Positions 37,186-46,189 of a stretch of DNA of 64,000 nt are shown here, piece after piece (position 1 is the stretch's first letter; each line of letters starts with the position of its first letter). A program made the position numbers and the translations under genes. The notes beneath the pieces were generated by a model. That model saw only the letters and a program-made list of their open reading frames with translations, had not been told where the DNA came from and made no database searches. The DNA is from Nocardia panacis (GTDB lineage Bacteria; Actinomycetota; Actinomycetes; Mycobacteriales; Mycobacteriaceae). The stretch is from contig NZ_QZFU01000012.1 in assembly GCF_003598715.1 (NCBI RefSeq), positions 186,001 to 250,000 on the forward strand. The letters are read 5' to 3'.

Positions 37186-38197
37186 ACTGCGTGTCTGCGG
37201 CGGCACGGAGCACGTGCGGGCGCAGGCGGTTGAAACCGCGCACCCGGACGCTGCGCAGGTTGCGGATATCGAACTCCGGATCGCCTGCCAGCTCGGCGGC
37301 GGCGGCGTCATCGATCAGGATGGTGCCGGGCCGGGCCACGCCGGTGAGCCGGGAGGCGATATTGACCACCGACCCGTACAGATCCCCGAAACGCAACAGC
37401 ACCGGTCCGTAGGCGAGGGCGACGCGCAGCTCGGGCGTGCCGCCCACCATCATGGTCGACTCCTGGATGGCGATCGCGATGCGGGCGGCGTCGGCGGCGC
37501 GCTCGGCGGCGAACATCACCTCGTCGCCGACATTCTTGATCACCCAGCCGCCATTCTCGGTGATGGCGGCGGTCGTGGTGGATTCGAACGCCTCGAGCAG
37601 CATGGACAGCTCATCCGGATGCAGATGCCTGGTCAGGCGGGTGTAGCCGACCATATCGGCGAAGCCGACCGCCAACGGCCTGGTGGAATCCTCGGCGGTG
37701 ACCGCGCCGTCGAAGCTGCGCGAGAGCGCGGCGGCCAGATGCCGCTTCCACGCGTAGGTTTGCAGCGCTTCCATTTCCGCGACCGTCGCCTCCGTCGCGG
37801 ACCTGGTGATCGCGGCCCGGTCGGCCGTCGGATCCTCGGCCAATGCCGCCGCGATCCGGTTGTCGATCTCGGCCAGCACCAGGTCCGCCTGCCATTCCGC
37901 GAGGCGAGCCATGCTCTGGCCGAGGGTGCGCGCAGCCGCGGACTGCCTGCGGATATCGGATTTGGACACCACTCGCAGCCCGCGGAAATCGCGAACGGCG
38001 GCCACATCGGCCTCGGTGTAGTCCCGCGCGTCTTCCGGATTGGCCGGGAAGCCCAGCGCCGACCACAGCCGTTTGGAAACCTCGGAGGACACCCCCGACC
38101 GCTGCGCCACATCGGCCCGGTTGTATTCGCGTTCGCCACCGAGCAGATACGACTCGACCACCGACTGCACGAGCTCGGGCATCTGGTTGTCCACCAT
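37184..38197 (-). CDS. Class III adenylate cyclase with N-terminal regulatory domain
   Basis: Cyclase of 337 residues. The N-terminal 165 residues are helical (VDNQMPELVQSVVESYLLGG, SVVSKSDI-type region, SMARLAEWQADLVLAEID) and resemble the regulatory domain of M. tuberculosis Rv2212/Rv1264. The catalytic domain (about 170-330) has metal Asp in VGFADMVGYTRLTR, substrate Lys and second Asp in WVIKNVGDEVMF, and transition-state residues in YGSVVNIASRL. All catalytic residues appear present, so it should make cAMP as a homodimer. ATG at 38197 is chosen. A CpdA-like phosphodiesterase is 2.3 kb away. Confidence 0.9.
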   Translation of the reverse strand: MVDNQMPELVQSVVESYLLGGEREYNRADVAQRSGVSSEVSKRLWSALGFPANPEDARDYTEADVAAVRDFRGLRVVSKSDIRRQSAAARTLGQSMARLAEWQADLVLAEIDNRIAAALAEDPTADRAAITRSATEATVAEMEALQTYAWKRHLAAALSRSFDGAVTAEDSTRPLAVGFADMVGYTRLTRHLHPDELSMLLEAFESTTTAAITENGGWVIKNVGDEVMFAAERAADAARIAIAIQESTMMVGGTPELRVALAYGPVLLRFGDLYGSVVNIASRLTGVARPGTILIDDAAAAELAGDPEFDIRNLRSVRVRGFNRLRPHVLRAAADTQ

Positions 38198-38356
38198 GAT
38201 CGGTACCTTACGACGGAAGGAATGGAGGCGGACGGCGCAGCGCACGGGTCGACGCGGTCGCAATCATCGGGCAGGCACCGGATTTCGGCTACGCGAAACT
38301 GCCGTCCGGCGGCGCGGCACTGGCCGATCCGCGGCTCGGGCCGCTGCTGCACCGGC

Positions 38357-39127
38357 TCAGCCCCGCGGCGGTCCGCCGAATTCGCCTCGGCGGTGCACCT
38401 TCGCGCGGGCGACCAATTCGATGGTGACCGCGACGGCACAGGATTGGGCCAGCAGTAGGCCGATCAGGACCAGCAGTTGGACGGCGGCGGCCTGAGCGGC
38501 GGATCCGCTGGCCACCAGGACGCCGACGAAGGCGCCGGGCAGCGTGACCAAGCCGACGGTCCTGGTCTGGTCGACGCCGGGGAGCAGCGCGTCGGCGGCG
38601 GTCGGTTGGATGACCATCATCCGCGCGTCGCGGTCGGTGAACCCGAGGCTGAGCGCGGCCTCGACCTCGCCGCGCCGCTGTTCGAGGGAGTCGAGGGCGC
38701 GGCGGGCCGACAGCGAGGTCGCGGTCATCGCGCCGCCGAGCACGATGCCGCCGATCGGCACCAGCGCGACCCCTTTCAGCGGCACCACCCCGCTCACCAG
38801 CATTGCCGGAACCACCACCCCCATTCCGGCGCCCAGGGCCAACGCCAGCCACGTCGCCGAGCGCCCGGCTCGCGCCCGGCGCGCGGAGGTCACCACCGCC
38901 GCCGCGAACATCACCGCCAACACCAGCAGCGCCGACCAAACCCTGGCCAGCGCCGCCGCCAACACCACCGCCACCACCGCCAACTGCACCGTGGCCCGCA
39001 CCGCCGCACTGGGCGCCACCCACGGTGATCCCAGCCTGGCCGCCCAGTAGACCCCACTCGCCGCGACAACCATCACCACGCACAACACCGCGAGCCCAAT
39101 GCCCGGCGTCGCCACCGAGTTCACCAT
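38357..39127 (-). CDS. UPF0014/FetB-like ABC permease
   Basis: Membrane protein of 256 residues with about seven hydrophobic helices and the family motifs LSARRALDSLEQRRGEVEAA, LGFTDRDARMMVIQPTAADA and GLVTLPGAFVGVLVASGS. E. coli FetB pairs with the ATPase FetA in iron export. No ATPase gene is adjacent here, so the partner must lie elsewhere. GAGGAAGG precedes the ATG. Confidence 0.85.
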   Translation of the reverse strand: MVNSVATPGIGLAVLCVVMVVAASGVYWAARLGSPWVAPSAAVRATVQLAVVAVVLAAALARVWSALLVLAVMFAAAVVTSARRARAGRSATWLALALGAGMGVVVPAMLVSGVVPLKGVALVPIGGIVLGGAMTATSLSARRALDSLEQRRGEVEAALSLGFTDRDARMMVIQPTAADALLPGVDQTRTVGLVTLPGAFVGVLVASGSAAQAAAVQLLVLIGLLLAQSCAVAVTIELVARAKVHRRGEFGGPPRG

Positions 39128-39344
39128 GCACCCACCTTCCTCGCTGTGCCCGACGCGGTGTCGCCGCGCGCCCCGAAGTCGACTTCGCGTCGATCTCCGA
39201 GTCCCGCATCGTAGGCATGGGCTACTGCGCGCGCGTGGTTACGCGCGGGTGCGCAACGGTGGAGGCATCGACGGGTAGGTCGGCGGTTCAGCGGAGTTGG
39301 CGGGCCGACACTGCACGCTCGAGGTTGCGCGTCCGGCGCGGGTG

Positions 39345-39671
39345 CTAGAGATGCGCGCCCGCGATCCATGCGGTGCCGAGTAGGGCGGCGACGGCGGCCG
39401 CGCCGCCGATTCGTGCGCCGATGCGGGCACCGGAGATTCGCGCGAGCTGCCAGCCTGCCGTGACCGCGAGCAGGATCAGGGTGAGCAGGGGTGTGTAGGG
39501 TCCGAGTGCGGGGAAGCCGACTAGCGCTGCGGTGCCGGGAGTGCGGGGCAGGAGCAGGATGGTCGCGGGCAGCAGCAGTGAAAAGAGCAGGATGCGGGGC
39601 ACTTTCGCGCCGATCGATCGCGCGCCGCGAGCGGGTGCGGTGTCGGAGGGGCCTGCCGCGAGTACATCCAC
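39345..39671 (-). CDS. Small membrane protein, unknown
   Basis: Protein of 108 residues starting at GTG, with three to four hydrophobic segments (ILLFSLLLPATILLLP, LLTLILLAVTAGW, AAVAALLGTAWIAG). It resembles the N-terminal membrane part of larger actinobacterial proteins that carry an extracytoplasmic hydrolase, but ends after the helices. No function can be given; the 217 bases between it and the FetB-like gene hold nothing recognisable. Confidence 0.5.
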   Translation of the reverse strand: MDVLAAGPSDTAPARGARSIGAKVPRILLFSLLLPATILLLPRTPGTAALVGFPALGPYTPLLTLILLAVTAGWQLARISGARIGARIGGAAAVAALLGTAWIAGAHL

Positions 39672-39723
39672 CGTTCGAACCTAGTGCGAACTGCCACACC
39701 TGGATATGGGGGAAGTCCCTGAT

Positions 39724-40419
39724 TCAGCTCTGCTCGCAGCGGTTCGCCCAGATACCGCGGACATGGCCGATATGGCGGCGGATCAGTGCCTCGGCCTCGG
39801 CCGCCGCGCCGCGCTCGATGAGGTCGAGCAGTTCCATATGTTCGTGGGCGGAGGGAATGAGCCTGCCCTGTTCGGCCAGTGGACGCACGCCGTAGAGCCG
39901 GGAGCGGGCGCGCAGGGCGCGCACCGTCTCCACCAGTTCCCGATTGCCCGCCAGACTCAGTAGGCGGCAGTGGAATTCGGTGTCGATGGTGATGTAGGCG
40001 ATGAAATCGTGTTCGGCGGCGGCCTTTTCGATGCCCTGGGCCAGGGTGCGCAGCTCGGTGGACGTCTGCGGGTCGATACCGGCCTCGGCCACCTGGCGCA
40101 CCGTCGGCGCCTCGATGAGCAGGCGGATCTCGGCCAGGTTGTCCAATTCCTGCTCGGAGGGTTCGCGGACGCGGAAACCCTTGTTGCGCAGCGTTTCCAC
40201 CAGGCCCTCCTTGGCCAGGTCGATCATCGCCTCGCGGACCGGGGTGGCCGAGACCCCGAACTGTTCGGCCAGTCCCGGCGCGGAATAGACGACGCCGGGC
40301 CGCAATTCGCCGGTGATGACCGCGCCGCGCAACTTCTCGATGATCTCGTCGCGCATATTGCGTCGAGGCGCGAACGAGGTCAGCGCGGAGATCGGCGCAT
40401 CGGGTGCGGACAACATCAC
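39724..40419 (-). CDS. GntR-family (FCD) regulator of the hydroxyproline cluster
   Basis: Regulator of 231 residues. The N-terminal winged helix reads IEKLRGAVITGELRPGVVYS and LAEQFGVSATPVREAMIDLA; the C-terminal FCD ligand domain includes LAEIRLLIE, DTEFHCRLLSLAGN and SAHEHMELLDLI with likely metal-binding His. FCD regulators often respond to amino-acid or sugar catabolites. It is the last gene of the cluster's direction, 82 bases after the epimerase. A perfect palindrome of the type found at the other end of the cluster lies just upstream. Confidence 0.92.
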   Translation of the reverse strand: MMLSAPDAPISALTSFAPRRNMRDEIIEKLRGAVITGELRPGVVYSAPGLAEQFGVSATPVREAMIDLAKEGLVETLRNKGFRVREPSEQELDNLAEIRLLIEAPTVRQVAEAGIDPQTSTELRTLAQGIEKAAAEHDFIAYITIDTEFHCRLLSLAGNRELVETVRALRARSRLYGVRPLAEQGRLIPSAHEHMELLDLIERGAAAEAEALIRRHIGHVRGIWANRCEQS

Positions 40420-40473
40420 TCCTCGGACAGGTGAGCGGTCGGGTCAGGGGCCATGGTACAAGCGTCGGAAGCC

Positions 40474-40487
40474 TGTGACATGTCACA
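40474..40487. promoter_or_regulatory. Palindromic operator upstream of gntR
   Basis: TGTGACATGTCACA is a perfect 14-base palindrome between the epimerase stop and the gntR start. Its half-site TGTGACA recurs at 47145 and, inverted, at 47228-47234 in the divergent promoter of the same cluster, so autoregulation by the FCD protein is likely. Confidence 0.7.
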
Positions 40488-40500
40488 TTTCGTGGTCCGG

Positions 40501-41502
40501 TCAGAAGGTGAAGCCCTCCGGAAACGGATCGGTGGGATCGAGCAGGTAGTTGGCGGTGGCGGTGACCCAGGCGCGCCCGGTGATGGCGGGTACGACCGCG
40601 GGGAAGTCGCCGACCGAGGTGGTGTCGACGGCTCTGGCGTGGAAGGTGGTGCCCAGGAACGAGTCATTGCGCAGCGGCGCGTCACCGGTGAGCACGCCGC
40701 GCGCGTGCTGGCGGGCGAGCAGGGCGGAAGTTCCGGTGCCGCAGGGGGAGCGGTCGAACCAGCCCGGATGGATCGCCATGGCATTGCGGGTGTGCGCGGC
40801 AGTGGAGTCCGGGGCCAGGAACAGCACATGCTTGCATCCGGCGATGGTCGCGTCGAGCGGATGCACGGGACGCCGTATCTCATTGATGACACTCATGATT
40901 CGCAGTCCCGCCGCCAGAATGGCCCGCTGCTCGGCGCGATCGAACGGCAGGCCGATGCTCGCGAGATCCACGATGGCGTAGAAGTTGCCGCCATAGGCCA
41001 TGTCGTAGCGCACCCGACCGAGTCCCGGCACCTCGAGCTCATTGTCGAGGCTGTCGCAGTACGACGGCACATTGCGCAACGTGACGGCATCCGCGTGTCC
41101 ATTGTTGACCCTCACGTGTGCGGTGACCCGCCCGGCAGGCGTATCGAGCCGGATTTCGGTGACAGGTTCGGCGATGGGCACCATGCCCGCCTCCACCAGT
41201 GCGGTCGCCACCCCGATGGTGCCGTGCCCGCACATCGGCAGCAGCCCGCTGACCTCGATGAAAAGCACGCCGAAATGTCCGTCGGCGGTAGTGGCGGGCT
41301 GGAGGATGGCCCCACTCATCGCCGCGTGCCCGCGCGGTTCATTGACCAGCAGGCGGCGCAGGCCGTCCAGATGGTCGATGAAGTACCCGCGTCGCTCGGC
41401 CATGGTCGCGCCGGGGACGGTGCCGACACCGCCGGTCACGACGCGGGTCGGCATGCCCTCGGTGTGGGTATCGATCGCGGAGATGACGCGGCTGCTGCGC
41501 AT
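40501..41502 (-). CDS. 4-Hydroxyproline 2-epimerase (proline racemase family)
   Basis: Enzyme of 333 residues of the proline racemase family. Both catalytic cysteines are present, in LPMCGHGTIG and in DRSPCGTGTSALLA; trans-3-hydroxyproline dehydratases replace the second with Thr. Context with a D-hydroxyproline dehydrogenase makes the substrate trans-4-hydroxy-L-proline, converted to cis-4-hydroxy-D-proline. ATG at 41502 is chosen: AAGGAGGG is correctly spaced, and it lies in a TGATG overlap with the upstream gene. This corresponds to lhpA of pseudomonads. Confidence 0.92.
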   Translation of the reverse strand: MRSSRVISAIDTHTEGMPTRVVTGGVGTVPGATMAERRGYFIDHLDGLRRLLVNEPRGHAAMSGAILQPATTADGHFGVLFIEVSGLLPMCGHGTIGVATALVEAGMVPIAEPVTEIRLDTPAGRVTAHVRVNNGHADAVTLRNVPSYCDSLDNELEVPGLGRVRYDMAYGGNFYAIVDLASIGLPFDRAEQRAILAAGLRIMSVINEIRRPVHPLDATIAGCKHVLFLAPDSTAAHTRNAMAIHPGWFDRSPCGTGTSALLARQHARGVLTGDAPLRNDSFLGTTFHARAVDTTSVGDFPAVVPAITGRAWVTATANYLLDPTDPFPEGFTF

Positions 41503-43097
41503 CACGACCCTCCTTCGGTGTCGAGTTCTGCTGGTTGGGCGGTGTGGACTTCGGGTCGCTTCGTCGGTGTCGGCGGTGCTGCGGTCTGCTGCTTCCCGGT
41601 GCGGATTTCGACAGCTCCGGCGGCGCCGTTCTCGGCGGTTGCGCCGGAACCGAGATCAGTCGTTTCGTCGGTGTCGAAAGCGGTCGTGGCGCAGGAGTCG
41701 AGTTCGGCGACTTCGCGCAGGCGGATCGGGTCGGCGAAGGGGCGGTGGGCGGAAGTGGCTGCGGCCAAGCCGGTTTCGGTGCGGGCGTCGGGGTGCGGGT
41801 GCTCGCGCAGCGCCGCGATATTGGCCGCGCACATCCGACCCTGACACGGGCCGAGACCTGCTCGGGTGGCGAGTTTGGCCGGGCGGTACGCATCGCCCCC
41901 GGTGCTCGACCAGACTGCCGCGAGGTCGCCGCGGGTCGTGCCTTCGCAGCGACACAGCACGGTATCCGGATCGGACCAGGTGAGTACGCCGGGCCGCAGA
42001 GGATGGGCCGCCGCGAGGCGTGCCGCGAACTGTCGGGCGGCAAGGTGGTGGTTGTGCAAGGCGCGGTCGGCGTGCGGCCGCGCGCCCGCCGCCGCGTAAC
42101 CCGCTACCATGCCCGTGACCGTCGCGGCCCACGCACCGCCGATTCCGGTGATTTCTCCAGCAGCCCAGACAGTTTCGACGCTGGTGCGCTGATCGCGATC
42201 GACCTCGACGAACCCGTCGGCGCTCAGTCGCGCCCCCGCCGCGCGGGCGAGTTCGTGGCGCGGGGTGAATCCGTGCGTGATCGCGACCGCGTCCACCGCC
42301 ACGGTGGTCTCGCTACCGGGAATCGGCAGCCAATTCGAGTCGAGCCGGGCCACGGTGGCCTGTTCGACCCGACCCGCGCCCGCGACCGCGATCACCGCGT
42401 GCGAGGTGCGCAGCGGAATCCGATGCCGCACACCGGATATCAGATACCTGGCCAGCTCGGCCGCCTTGTCCGCGCTGTAGCGCAACTCCCACGGCCGCCG
42501 CGACCAGTGCCGCATGATGTGCCGACCCGGATTGGCCTCCAGCACCGCGCGCACCCGCGCCCCGCTCCCGGCCAGCGTATGTGCGACCGGAAACAGAAAG
42601 GGTCCGGTTCCCGACACCAGGACCGACCGGCCGATCACGACCCGCTGCGTCTTCGCCAAAGTCTGTGCGCCGCCACCGGTATAGACGCCGGGAAGATCCC
42701 AGCCGGGAAACGGGCACACCCTGTCGTGCGCGCCGGTGGCGAGAATCAGGGCATCGCCCCGCAGTTCGCGATGCTCACGTCGCTCGCCCTCGATACCTCG
42801 CAGCACATGGACGGTAGGGCACTCGCCCTCGCGCTCGATCAGGCAAACCGTTGCCAGGGAGAGGTATTCGCAGCGCGGATGATTCCGAATCAGCCCTGCG
42901 CGTTGTTCGGCCGCCGCGTATCCGTGCCCGATGGACAATGGGCGGCCGATCCCGAAATCCGCCGAAATTCGCCGGTTGTACTGTCCACCAAGGGTTTCCT
43001 CCGAATCGACAAGCGTCACCGCCGCACCCGCCCGCAACGCCGCCTCGGCAGCCGCCGCACCCGCAGGGCCACCACCGATCACCACCACCCGCCGCAT
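41502..43097 (-). CDS. D-hydroxyproline dehydrogenase, FAD subunit with [2Fe-2S]/BFD domain
   Basis: Flavoprotein of 531 residues. The N-terminal FAD motif is VVVIGGGPAGAAAAEAALRAG; a second dinucleotide site follows near IGRSVLVSGTGPF; ITGIGGAWAATVTG is the second FAD contact. The C-terminal BFD-like domain has four cysteines (CRCEGTT and CQGRMC) for a [2Fe-2S] cluster. The final 70 residues are low-complexity and Thr/Ala-rich, unusual for the family. It is the alpha-type subunit that pairs with the small ferredoxin and the DadA-like oxidase in HcnABC/LhpBEF-type complexes. Confidence 0.88.
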   Translation of the reverse strand: MRRVVVIGGGPAGAAAAEAALRAGAAVTLVDSEETLGGQYNRRISADFGIGRPLSIGHGYAAAEQRAGLIRNHPRCEYLSLATVCLIEREGECPTVHVLRGIEGERREHRELRGDALILATGAHDRVCPFPGWDLPGVYTGGGAQTLAKTQRVVIGRSVLVSGTGPFLFPVAHTLAGSGARVRAVLEANPGRHIMRHWSRRPWELRYSADKAAELARYLISGVRHRIPLRTSHAVIAVAGAGRVEQATVARLDSNWLPIPGSETTVAVDAVAITHGFTPRHELARAAGARLSADGFVEVDRDQRTSVETVWAAGEITGIGGAWAATVTGMVAGYAAAGARPHADRALHNHHLAARQFAARLAAAHPLRPGVLTWSDPDTVLCRCEGTTRGDLAAVWSSTGGDAYRPAKLATRAGLGPCQGRMCAANIAALREHPHPDARTETGLAAATSAHRPFADPIRLREVAELDSCATTAFDTDETTDLGSGATAENGAAGAVEIRTGKQQTAAPPTPTKRPEVHTAQPAELDTEGGS

Positions 43098-43170
43098 CAC
43101 GAACACCCCTGATCCCCGACCGGGGTGCCCACGGTGTCGGTCGTCTGAACAGGGCTGTCCACCTGCGGCA

Positions 43171-43482
43171 TTATCGACTCCTCCGCTGCCTGGCTTGGGT
43201 GCGGACTGCGTCACCCGCTCGCGCCGGTCGGCGGCACAACCGGATGTCGGGCACCGCATTGACGGTGGCGACGCAGTCGAAGCAGACGCCGATGCCGCAG
43301 AACACCCCGCGCTGTCCACCCGTTGGGGCGGTGCGCCAATCCGTCCATCCGGCTGCGAGCAGCACCGCTGCCAAAGTTTGTCCGCGCACACCGGATACGG
43401 GGACGCCGTCCACTGTGATGGACAGCGGGTGGTCGTCGCGGCCGAGTGGATCATCCTGTGGCGGTACGAGATACGGGCTCAT
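43171..43482 (-). CDS. [2Fe-2S] ferredoxin-like dehydrogenase subunit
   Basis: Protein of 103 residues of the Fer2_4 family. ITVDGVPVSGVRGQTLAAVL leads into the cluster cysteines in GVFCGIGVCFDC and the fourth in IRLCRRPA. It is the gamma subunit of HcnA/LhpF-type dehydrogenases. It lies 73 bases before the FAD subunit and overlaps the DadA-like gene by 4 bases. The gene is easily missed because the same frame stays open far upstream through its neighbour. Confidence 0.88.
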   Translation of the reverse strand: MSPYLVPPQDDPLGRDDHPLSITVDGVPVSGVRGQTLAAVLLAAGWTDWRTAPTGGQRGVFCGIGVCFDCVATVNAVPDIRLCRRPARAGDAVRTQARQRRSR

Positions 43483-44723
43483 GGTGTGGCATCCCTCGTA
43501 TTCTCTTCTGCGACACCATATTCGATGTCGAGCACGGCGGGGCGATCGACGGTGAAGGCGGTGAGATCCGGATCGGTCGGCCGTCCGGTGAGTGCCGCGA
43601 CGATCAGGTGGGCGGTGCCGACGCTGAGACCGATGCCCGCGCCTTCGTGGCCGGTGGCGTGCCAGAGTCCGGGCAGTCTGGGGTCCGGTCCGATGACGGG
43701 CAGGTGGTCGGCGACATAGGGGCGGAAGCCGCCGTAGGCACGCATGACGGCCACCTCGGCCAGCGCGGGAAACAGGCGAATCGCCTTGCGGGCTATGGTG
43801 GCCAGGCTGTCGACTCGCAGCCGGTCGTCGAATCCGGTTTGGCGGCGCGAGGATCCGAGCAGTAGCGGCCCGGCGGGGGTGGATTCGACCACGGCGGATG
43901 TCTCGAGGTCCGATGACGAACTGCCAACGGCCCCGACGTAATCCGCGTCGTAGACCTTGTGGAAGACGGTCGGCGGCAACGGTGCGGTCACCAGGACCTC
44001 GCCGCGTCGGGGTCGGATCGCGATCGGCGCGCCGAGCAGCGTCGCCACCGCGCCCGACCACGGCCCGGCCGCATTGACAATGAGATCGGCATGGCGCGGG
44101 CCGCGTGCGGTGCGCACGCCGACCAACCGATCCCCGTCGCGGAGCGGACCGGTGATGGCGCAATCGGATTCGACCACCGCCCCGGCCCGGACCGCCGCGG
44201 CGAGCAACGCGGTGGCCGCACCCGCGGGTTGGACCTGGGCGTCGTCGGGATAGTGCAGTGCCGCGCCGACCTCGCGGGTCAGCGCGGGTTCCGCCGCGGC
44301 GAGGTCGGTGGCGTCGAGTTCGACGCACCGCACCCCGGCAGCCCGCTGTCGGGCAGCGAACGCGCGCAGCGTTGTCGCGCCATCCGTCGTGGTCGCCACC
44401 ACGATGCCGCCCTTGGCCTCCCATTCGACGCGAGCCGCGTATTCGGGCACCGATTCCCGGAGCCCGGCCAGGGTCTCGGGCCAGAGCCGTCGCGACAGTT
44501 GGGCCAGCCGCAGTTCCGGCCCCGGTCCCTTGTCCGAGACGAGGACATTGCCCTCACCGTGCGCGGTGGTCCCGGACGCGACCCCGCCGCGCTCGCACAC
44601 CCGAACGGCGGCCCCCGCGGCGGCCAAACCCTCGGCCACCGCGCAGCCGATCGCGCCCGCGCCGATAACGAGAACCGACAGTCCGCGCAAAGCGGTTGCC
44701 CCGCTGGACACTGCGCCGACCAT
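43479..44723 (-). CDS. D-hydroxyproline dehydrogenase, DadA-like FAD subunit
   Basis: D-amino-acid dehydrogenase-type flavoprotein of 414 residues: LVIGAGAIGCAVAEGLAAAG at the N-terminus, ASGTTAHGEGNVLVSDKG, and the C-terminal GFRPYVADHLPVIGP and ATGHEGAGIGLSVGTA. It oxidises cis-4-hydroxy-D-proline to the pyrroline, passing electrons through the iron-sulphur subunits. ATG at 44723 starts two bases after the aldehyde dehydrogenase stop, so the genes are tightly coupled. Confidence 0.9.
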   Translation of the reverse strand: MVGAVSSGATALRGLSVLVIGAGAIGCAVAEGLAAAGAAVRVCERGGVASGTTAHGEGNVLVSDKGPGPELRLAQLSRRLWPETLAGLRESVPEYAARVEWEAKGGIVVATTTDGATTLRAFAARQRAAGVRCVELDATDLAAAEPALTREVGAALHYPDDAQVQPAGAATALLAAAVRAGAVVESDCAITGPLRDGDRLVGVRTARGPRHADLIVNAAGPWSGAVATLLGAPIAIRPRRGEVLVTAPLPPTVFHKVYDADYVGAVGSSSSDLETSAVVESTPAGPLLLGSSRRQTGFDDRLRVDSLATIARKAIRLFPALAEVAVMRAYGGFRPYVADHLPVIGPDPRLPGLWHATGHEGAGIGLSVGTAHLIVAALTGRPTDPDLTAFTVDRPAVLDIEYGVAEENTRDATP

Positions 44724-44725
44724 GG

Positions 44726-46159
44726 CTATCGGGGTCGGGACCCGTTGACCGAACGCGGTATCGACAGCGGGTTCTCCGCACGCAGTTCGCGGGGCAGCAG
44801 CTCGTCCGGAACCGACTGGAATACCACCGGCCGCAGGAACCGCTCGATGGCCGCAGTCCCCATCGAGGTGGTGCCGGGCGCGGTGGTGGCCGGGTAGGGG
44901 CCGCCGTGCTGCTGGGCATAGGTGACCGAGACTCCGGTGGGCCAGCTGTTCCACAGCACTCGGCCCGCCTTGGCCGCCGCGAGGGCGATCAGGGTGCGAG
45001 CGGTGTCGTCGGATGTCTCGCCGAAGATCGAGATCGTGAGTTGTCCGTCGAAACTCGCGGCCAACTCCCGCAATTCGGCATCGTCCCGATAGCGCACGAG
45101 CAGCGTTGCCGGACCGAACATCTCGTGCACCAGCGTCGGATCGGCCAGCACGGTCTTCGCCTCGGTGCTGAGCAGACGCACCGAATCCGGAGCGTCCCGC
45201 AGCACCTCGACGCCAGGGTTTGCGCTCATCCGCTCGACCGATCCGGCGAATCCGGCGGCGATGGCGTCATTGAGCAGTTCGCCCACCGGAACCGTCGCGG
45301 CGGCGCGGACCTCACGCAGCAGTGCCGAGTCCTCCGGCACCGCGACCACATTGGGTTTGGTGCACAACTGCCCGGAGTTGAACGACACCGACGCGAACAA
45401 TCCGGCCGCGATCTCGGCGGCTCGTGCCTCGGCGGCCTCGGATGTGACGAAAACCGGGTTGATCGAACCCAATTCGCCATAGAACGGGATCGGCACCGAT
45501 CGACGGGAGGCCAGATCGAACAGCGCGCGCCCACCCGCCGTCGAACCGGTGAAGGCGGCCGCCGCGATGGCGGGGTGCGTCAAGACCCGTACGCCCGCAT
45601 CCTGTCCGTAAACGATCCCGAATACGCCTAGGGGAGCCGAAGTTTCAACAAGGGCTTCCTCGACAAGGCGGGCGGTCAGCCGAGACAGTTCCGGATGTCC
45701 CGGATGCGCCTTCACCACCACGGGGCAGCCGGCGGCCAGCGCCGAGGCGGTATCCCCGCCCGCCACCGAGAGGGTGAACGGAAAATTGCCTGCCGCGAAG
45801 TTGACCACCGGCCCCAGCGGCACCTTCATCCGCCGCAGGTCCGGGCGCGGCACACCCATCGGCCACTGCGGGTCGGCGGGATCGACGCGCACATCGAGGA
45901 ATTCACCCGCCCGCACCACCTGCGCGAACAACCGCAGCTGGAAGGTGGTGCGGGTGAGTTCGCGGCGCAGACTCGCCTCGGGCAAATGGGTTTCGCGCCC
46001 CGCCGCCTCGATCAACTCCTCGGTGTGGGCGTCGAGCCGGTCGGCGATGGCGATGAGCGCCGCCGCTCGCTCTGTCAATTCCATTGCGGCCCACGGCCCT
46101 GCCGCCGCGGCCGCTGCGGCGACAATGGCATCGACCTGCTGCGGGGTGGTCTCGATCAT
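44726..46159 (-). CDS. Alpha-ketoglutaric semialdehyde dehydrogenase
   Basis: Aldehyde dehydrogenase of 477 residues. Visible are FAAGNFPFTLSVAGGDTASA, FTGSTAGGRALFD, catalytic Glu in YGELGSINPVFV, and catalytic Cys in FNSGQLCTKPN. These forms are typical of the 2,5-dioxovalerate dehydrogenase group. In this cluster it would oxidise the semialdehyde from the deaminase to 2-oxoglutarate, the end product of hydroxyproline catabolism. It lies 30 bases after the deaminase gene. Confidence 0.9.
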   Translation of the reverse strand: MIETTPQQVDAIVAAAAAAAGPWAAMELTERAAALIAIADRLDAHTEELIEAAGRETHLPEASLRRELTRTTFQLRLFAQVVRAGEFLDVRVDPADPQWPMGVPRPDLRRMKVPLGPVVNFAAGNFPFTLSVAGGDTASALAAGCPVVVKAHPGHPELSRLTARLVEEALVETSAPLGVFGIVYGQDAGVRVLTHPAIAAAAFTGSTAGGRALFDLASRRSVPIPFYGELGSINPVFVTSEAAEARAAEIAAGLFASVSFNSGQLCTKPNVVAVPEDSALLREVRAAATVPVGELLNDAIAAGFAGSVERMSANPGVEVLRDAPDSVRLLSTEAKTVLADPTLVHEMFGPATLLVRYRDDAELRELAASFDGQLTISIFGETSDDTARTLIALAAAKAGRVLWNSWPTGVSVTYAQQHGGPYPATTAPGTTSMGTAAIERFLRPVVFQSVPDELLPRELRAENPLSIPRSVNGSRPR

Positions 46160-46189
46160 GGCGGAAAGTCCTCCGTTCTCGACAGCCGA

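Noticed and set aside
40474..40487. CRP/cAMP receptor site for TGTGA...TCACA
   Set aside because: The spacing between half-sites is 4 rather than 6 bases, and matching sites cluster at the FCD-regulated operon, which fits GntR better.
43171..44424. A 417-codon protein on the minus strand in the hydroxyproline cluster
   Set aside because: Only its last 103 codons (from ATG 43482) form the ferredoxin-like subunit; the rest is a shadow of the DadA-like gene.
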